A stretch of 10,820 nt of DNA from CAYMUC01 sp964393535 (GTDB taxonomy: Bacteria > Actinomycetota > Acidimicrobiia > Acidimicrobiales > Ilumatobacteraceae), in contig CAYMUC010000099.1 of the NCBI GenBank assembly GCA_964393535.1, positions 1-10,820 of the forward strand, given 5' to 3'. Position 1 is the first letter of the stretch. Each line of letters opens with the position of its first letter. The position numbers and the translations under genes are program-made. The notes beneath the pieces are model-generated. The model made no database searches. It saw only the letters and a list, made by a program, of their open reading frames with translations, and was not told the DNA's origin. This document shows positions 9,824-10,820 of this stretch, one piece after another.

Positions 9824-10206
9824 CACGATGCCTTCCTCCCCCGCCATCGACGCACTGCCCGACGGGTCCCCGTGGCCAGAGCCGTGGTCTTGATGACTGG
9901 TGCCGACAGAGCGGCCCGCGCCACCCGACTGCCACCCGCCACGGCGCCGCTGATCGCCTCGGCCGAACCGAGCACACGGTCGAACCGGTCGAGGTCGTCA
10001 CGCGCCTCGTCGACCACCGCCTTGGCCTCCTGGGTGCTTCGCCTCAGATCATCGAGAAGTGGACGGGTCTCGGCTCGAAGTGCCTGCACCTCGAGCCGTA
10101 CCTCGCGCAGTGAATCCTGCACCCGCATCAGGACCACCACCAACGCAGCGAAACCGATGGCACACAGCACCGCCGCCATGAGCACTGCGAGTTCACCTGC
10201 GGTCAT
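9823..10206 (-). CDS. DUF948-like membrane protein with coiled coil
   Basis: A 127-residue protein with one N-terminal membrane helix (about 5-28, LAVLMAAVLCAIGFAALVVVL). A long amphipathic helix at about 29-80 follows (LREVRLEVQALRAETRPLL, then DDLRRSTQEAKAVVDEARDD), and then a SAEAISGAVA segment and a basic tail (TRRAVRRWRGRK). This layout resembles DUF948 proteins, common small membrane proteins of Gram-positive bacteria with no settled function; the match is by eye. The ATG at 10206 is supported by AGGAG seven bases upstream. The gene overlaps the last 14 bases of rarA in another frame, and its TGA shares one base with the next ATG. A longer in-frame extension to 10443 lies inside rarA and does not look like protein, so it was rejected. 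Confidence 0.8.
   Translation of the reverse strand: MTAGELAVLMAAVLCAIGFAALVVVLMRVQDSLREVRLEVQALRAETRPLLDDLRRSTQEAKAVVDEARDDLDRFDRVLGSAEAISGAVAGGSRVARAALSAPVIKTTALATGTRRAVRRWRGRKAS
9831..9839 (-). promoter_or_regulatory. Shine-Dalgarno that fixes the start of the small membrane protein
   Basis: The minus strand reads GGAGGAAGG, seven bases before the ATG at 9823. It lies inside the end of the DUF948-like gene. It favours ATG 9823 over the in-frame ATG at 9847. Confidence 0.7.
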
Positions 10207-10820
10207 GCCCGGTCTCCTGCGTCCGATGGGCGGCCAGTGCACCCTCGGCCCCATGTGCCGAGGGCTCGTAATAGTGCAGATCGTCCCAACCCTCGGGGAG
10301 GTACCGCTGGGGTACCCAACCGCGAGGATCGTCGTGAGGGTACTCGTAGCCCACGCCGTGGCCGAGCATTTCAGCGCCCTGGTAGTGGGCGTCACGGAGG
10401 TGAGCGGGCACCTCGCCCACCTTGCCGGACCGCACGTCGTCACGAGCCCGCCAGATACCCAGCGCCACGCGGTTGCTCTTGGGAGCCATGGCCAAGTGCA
10501 CCGTGGCCTGGGCCAGGTTCAACTGCGCCTCGGGAAGACCGACATGTTCGACGGCATGCGCGGCGGCCACAGCTACCAACAGTGCGGTGTGATCAGCCAT
10601 GCCGATGTCTTCACTGGCGAGGATCACGAGGCGCCGGGCGATGAAGCGTGCGTCCTCGCCCGACTCGAGCAGTCGCGCCAACCAGTACAGCGCAGCATCT
10701 GCATCGGAACCGCGGACCGACTTGATGAACGCCGAGATGACGTCGAAGTGATCATCCCGGCCGTAGCGCAGCGCACTCGTTCCCAGCGCAGCATCCACAT
10801 GATCGGTGGTCACCTCGCCC
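10193..10820 (-). CDS. rarA: Replication-associated recombination protein RarA (MgsA), C-terminal part
   Basis: The visible 208 codons are the C-terminal, helical tetramerisation region of this AAA+ ATPase of the clamp-loader clade, which acts at stalled or gapped replication forks. The N-terminal AAA+ module (Walker A and B) lies beyond the right edge. Diagnostic stretches are the VTTDHVDAAL lid end, FDVISAFIKSVRGSDADAAL (25-44, quoted in part), YWLARLLESGEDARFIARRL (45-64), VILASEDIGMAD (65-76), LAMAPKSN (109-116), and the closing YPHDDPRGW followed by QRYLPEG and YYEPS. These match the family almost word for word. The apparent start at a GTG at 10813 is internal, since the frame is open to the edge. 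The gene ends 14 bases inside the DUF948-like gene. In actinobacteria a rarA homologue often lies near alaS. Confidence 0.96.
   Translation of the reverse strand, partial: GEVTTDHVDAALGTSALRYGRDDHFDVISAFIKSVRGSDADAALYWLARLLESGEDARFIARRLVILASEDIGMADHTALLVAVAAAHAVEHVGLPEAQLNLAQATVHLAMAPKSNRVALGIWRARDDVRSGKVGEVPAHLRDAHYQGAEMLGHGVGYEYPHDDPRGWVPQRYLPEGWDDLHYYEPSAHGAEGALAAHRTQETGHDRR
10214..10218 (-). promoter_or_regulatory. Shine-Dalgarno for the DUF948-like gene
   Basis: AGGAG on the minus strand lies seven bases before the ATG at 10206, inside the 3' end of rarA. It supports the short start over the longer open frame. Confidence 0.7.

Noticed and set aside
10207..10443. Upstream extension of the DUF948-like frame
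   Set aside because: It overlaps the conserved C-terminus of RarA and reads as low-complexity Thr/Pro/Arg-rich sequence. A good Shine-Dalgarno points to ATG 10206.

Overview
This looks like a chromosomal housekeeping segment of a high-G+C actinobacterium. Every gene is on the minus strand, so transcription runs from the right end of the window to the left. Twelve reading frames fill the window almost completely. The largest gap is 19 bases, several neighbours overlap by 1 to 14 bases, and many genes start with GTG. No rRNA, tRNA, mobile element, CRISPR array, convincing terminator or promoter-sized intergenic space was seen. The gene order (rarA, two small membrane proteins, alaS, ruvX, mltG, aroE, aroC, aroK, aroB, aroQ, pepP, efp) resembles the conserved alaS to efp block of actinobacteria such as Mycobacterium. 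Residue-level details of AroB and AlaS suggest a deep-branching lineage such as Acidimicrobiia, but that placement is inference.

Right part (about 6.4 to 10.8 kb): the C-terminal half of the AAA+ replication-repair protein RarA enters from the right edge. Next come a DUF948-like protein with one membrane helix and a coiled coil, and a second small membrane-anchored protein that I do not recognise. Complete alanyl-tRNA synthetase (AlaS) and the RuvX/YqgF RNase H-fold protein follow.

Middle and left (1 to 6.4 kb): MltG, the endolytic murein transglycosylase, leads directly into five shikimate-pathway genes. These are aroE (shikimate dehydrogenase), aroC (chorismate synthase), aroK (shikimate kinase), aroB (3-dehydroquinate synthase) and aroQ (type II dehydroquinase). 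Together they cover five of the seven steps from DAHP to chorismate; DAHP synthase and EPSP synthase (aroA) are not here. An M24-family Xaa-Pro peptidase then runs to the left edge. Just inside that edge a well-placed Shine-Dalgarno and ATG probably begin efp (elongation factor P), of which only five codons are visible.

The dense packing, with 4-base GTGA or ATGA overlaps and directly abutting stop and start codons, points to one long, translationally coupled transcription unit. I found no sign of an undescribed system. The least explained parts are the two small membrane proteins upstream of alaS, the acidic cytoplasmic tail and the cysteine pair of MltG, and the atypical motif residues in AroB and AlaS.
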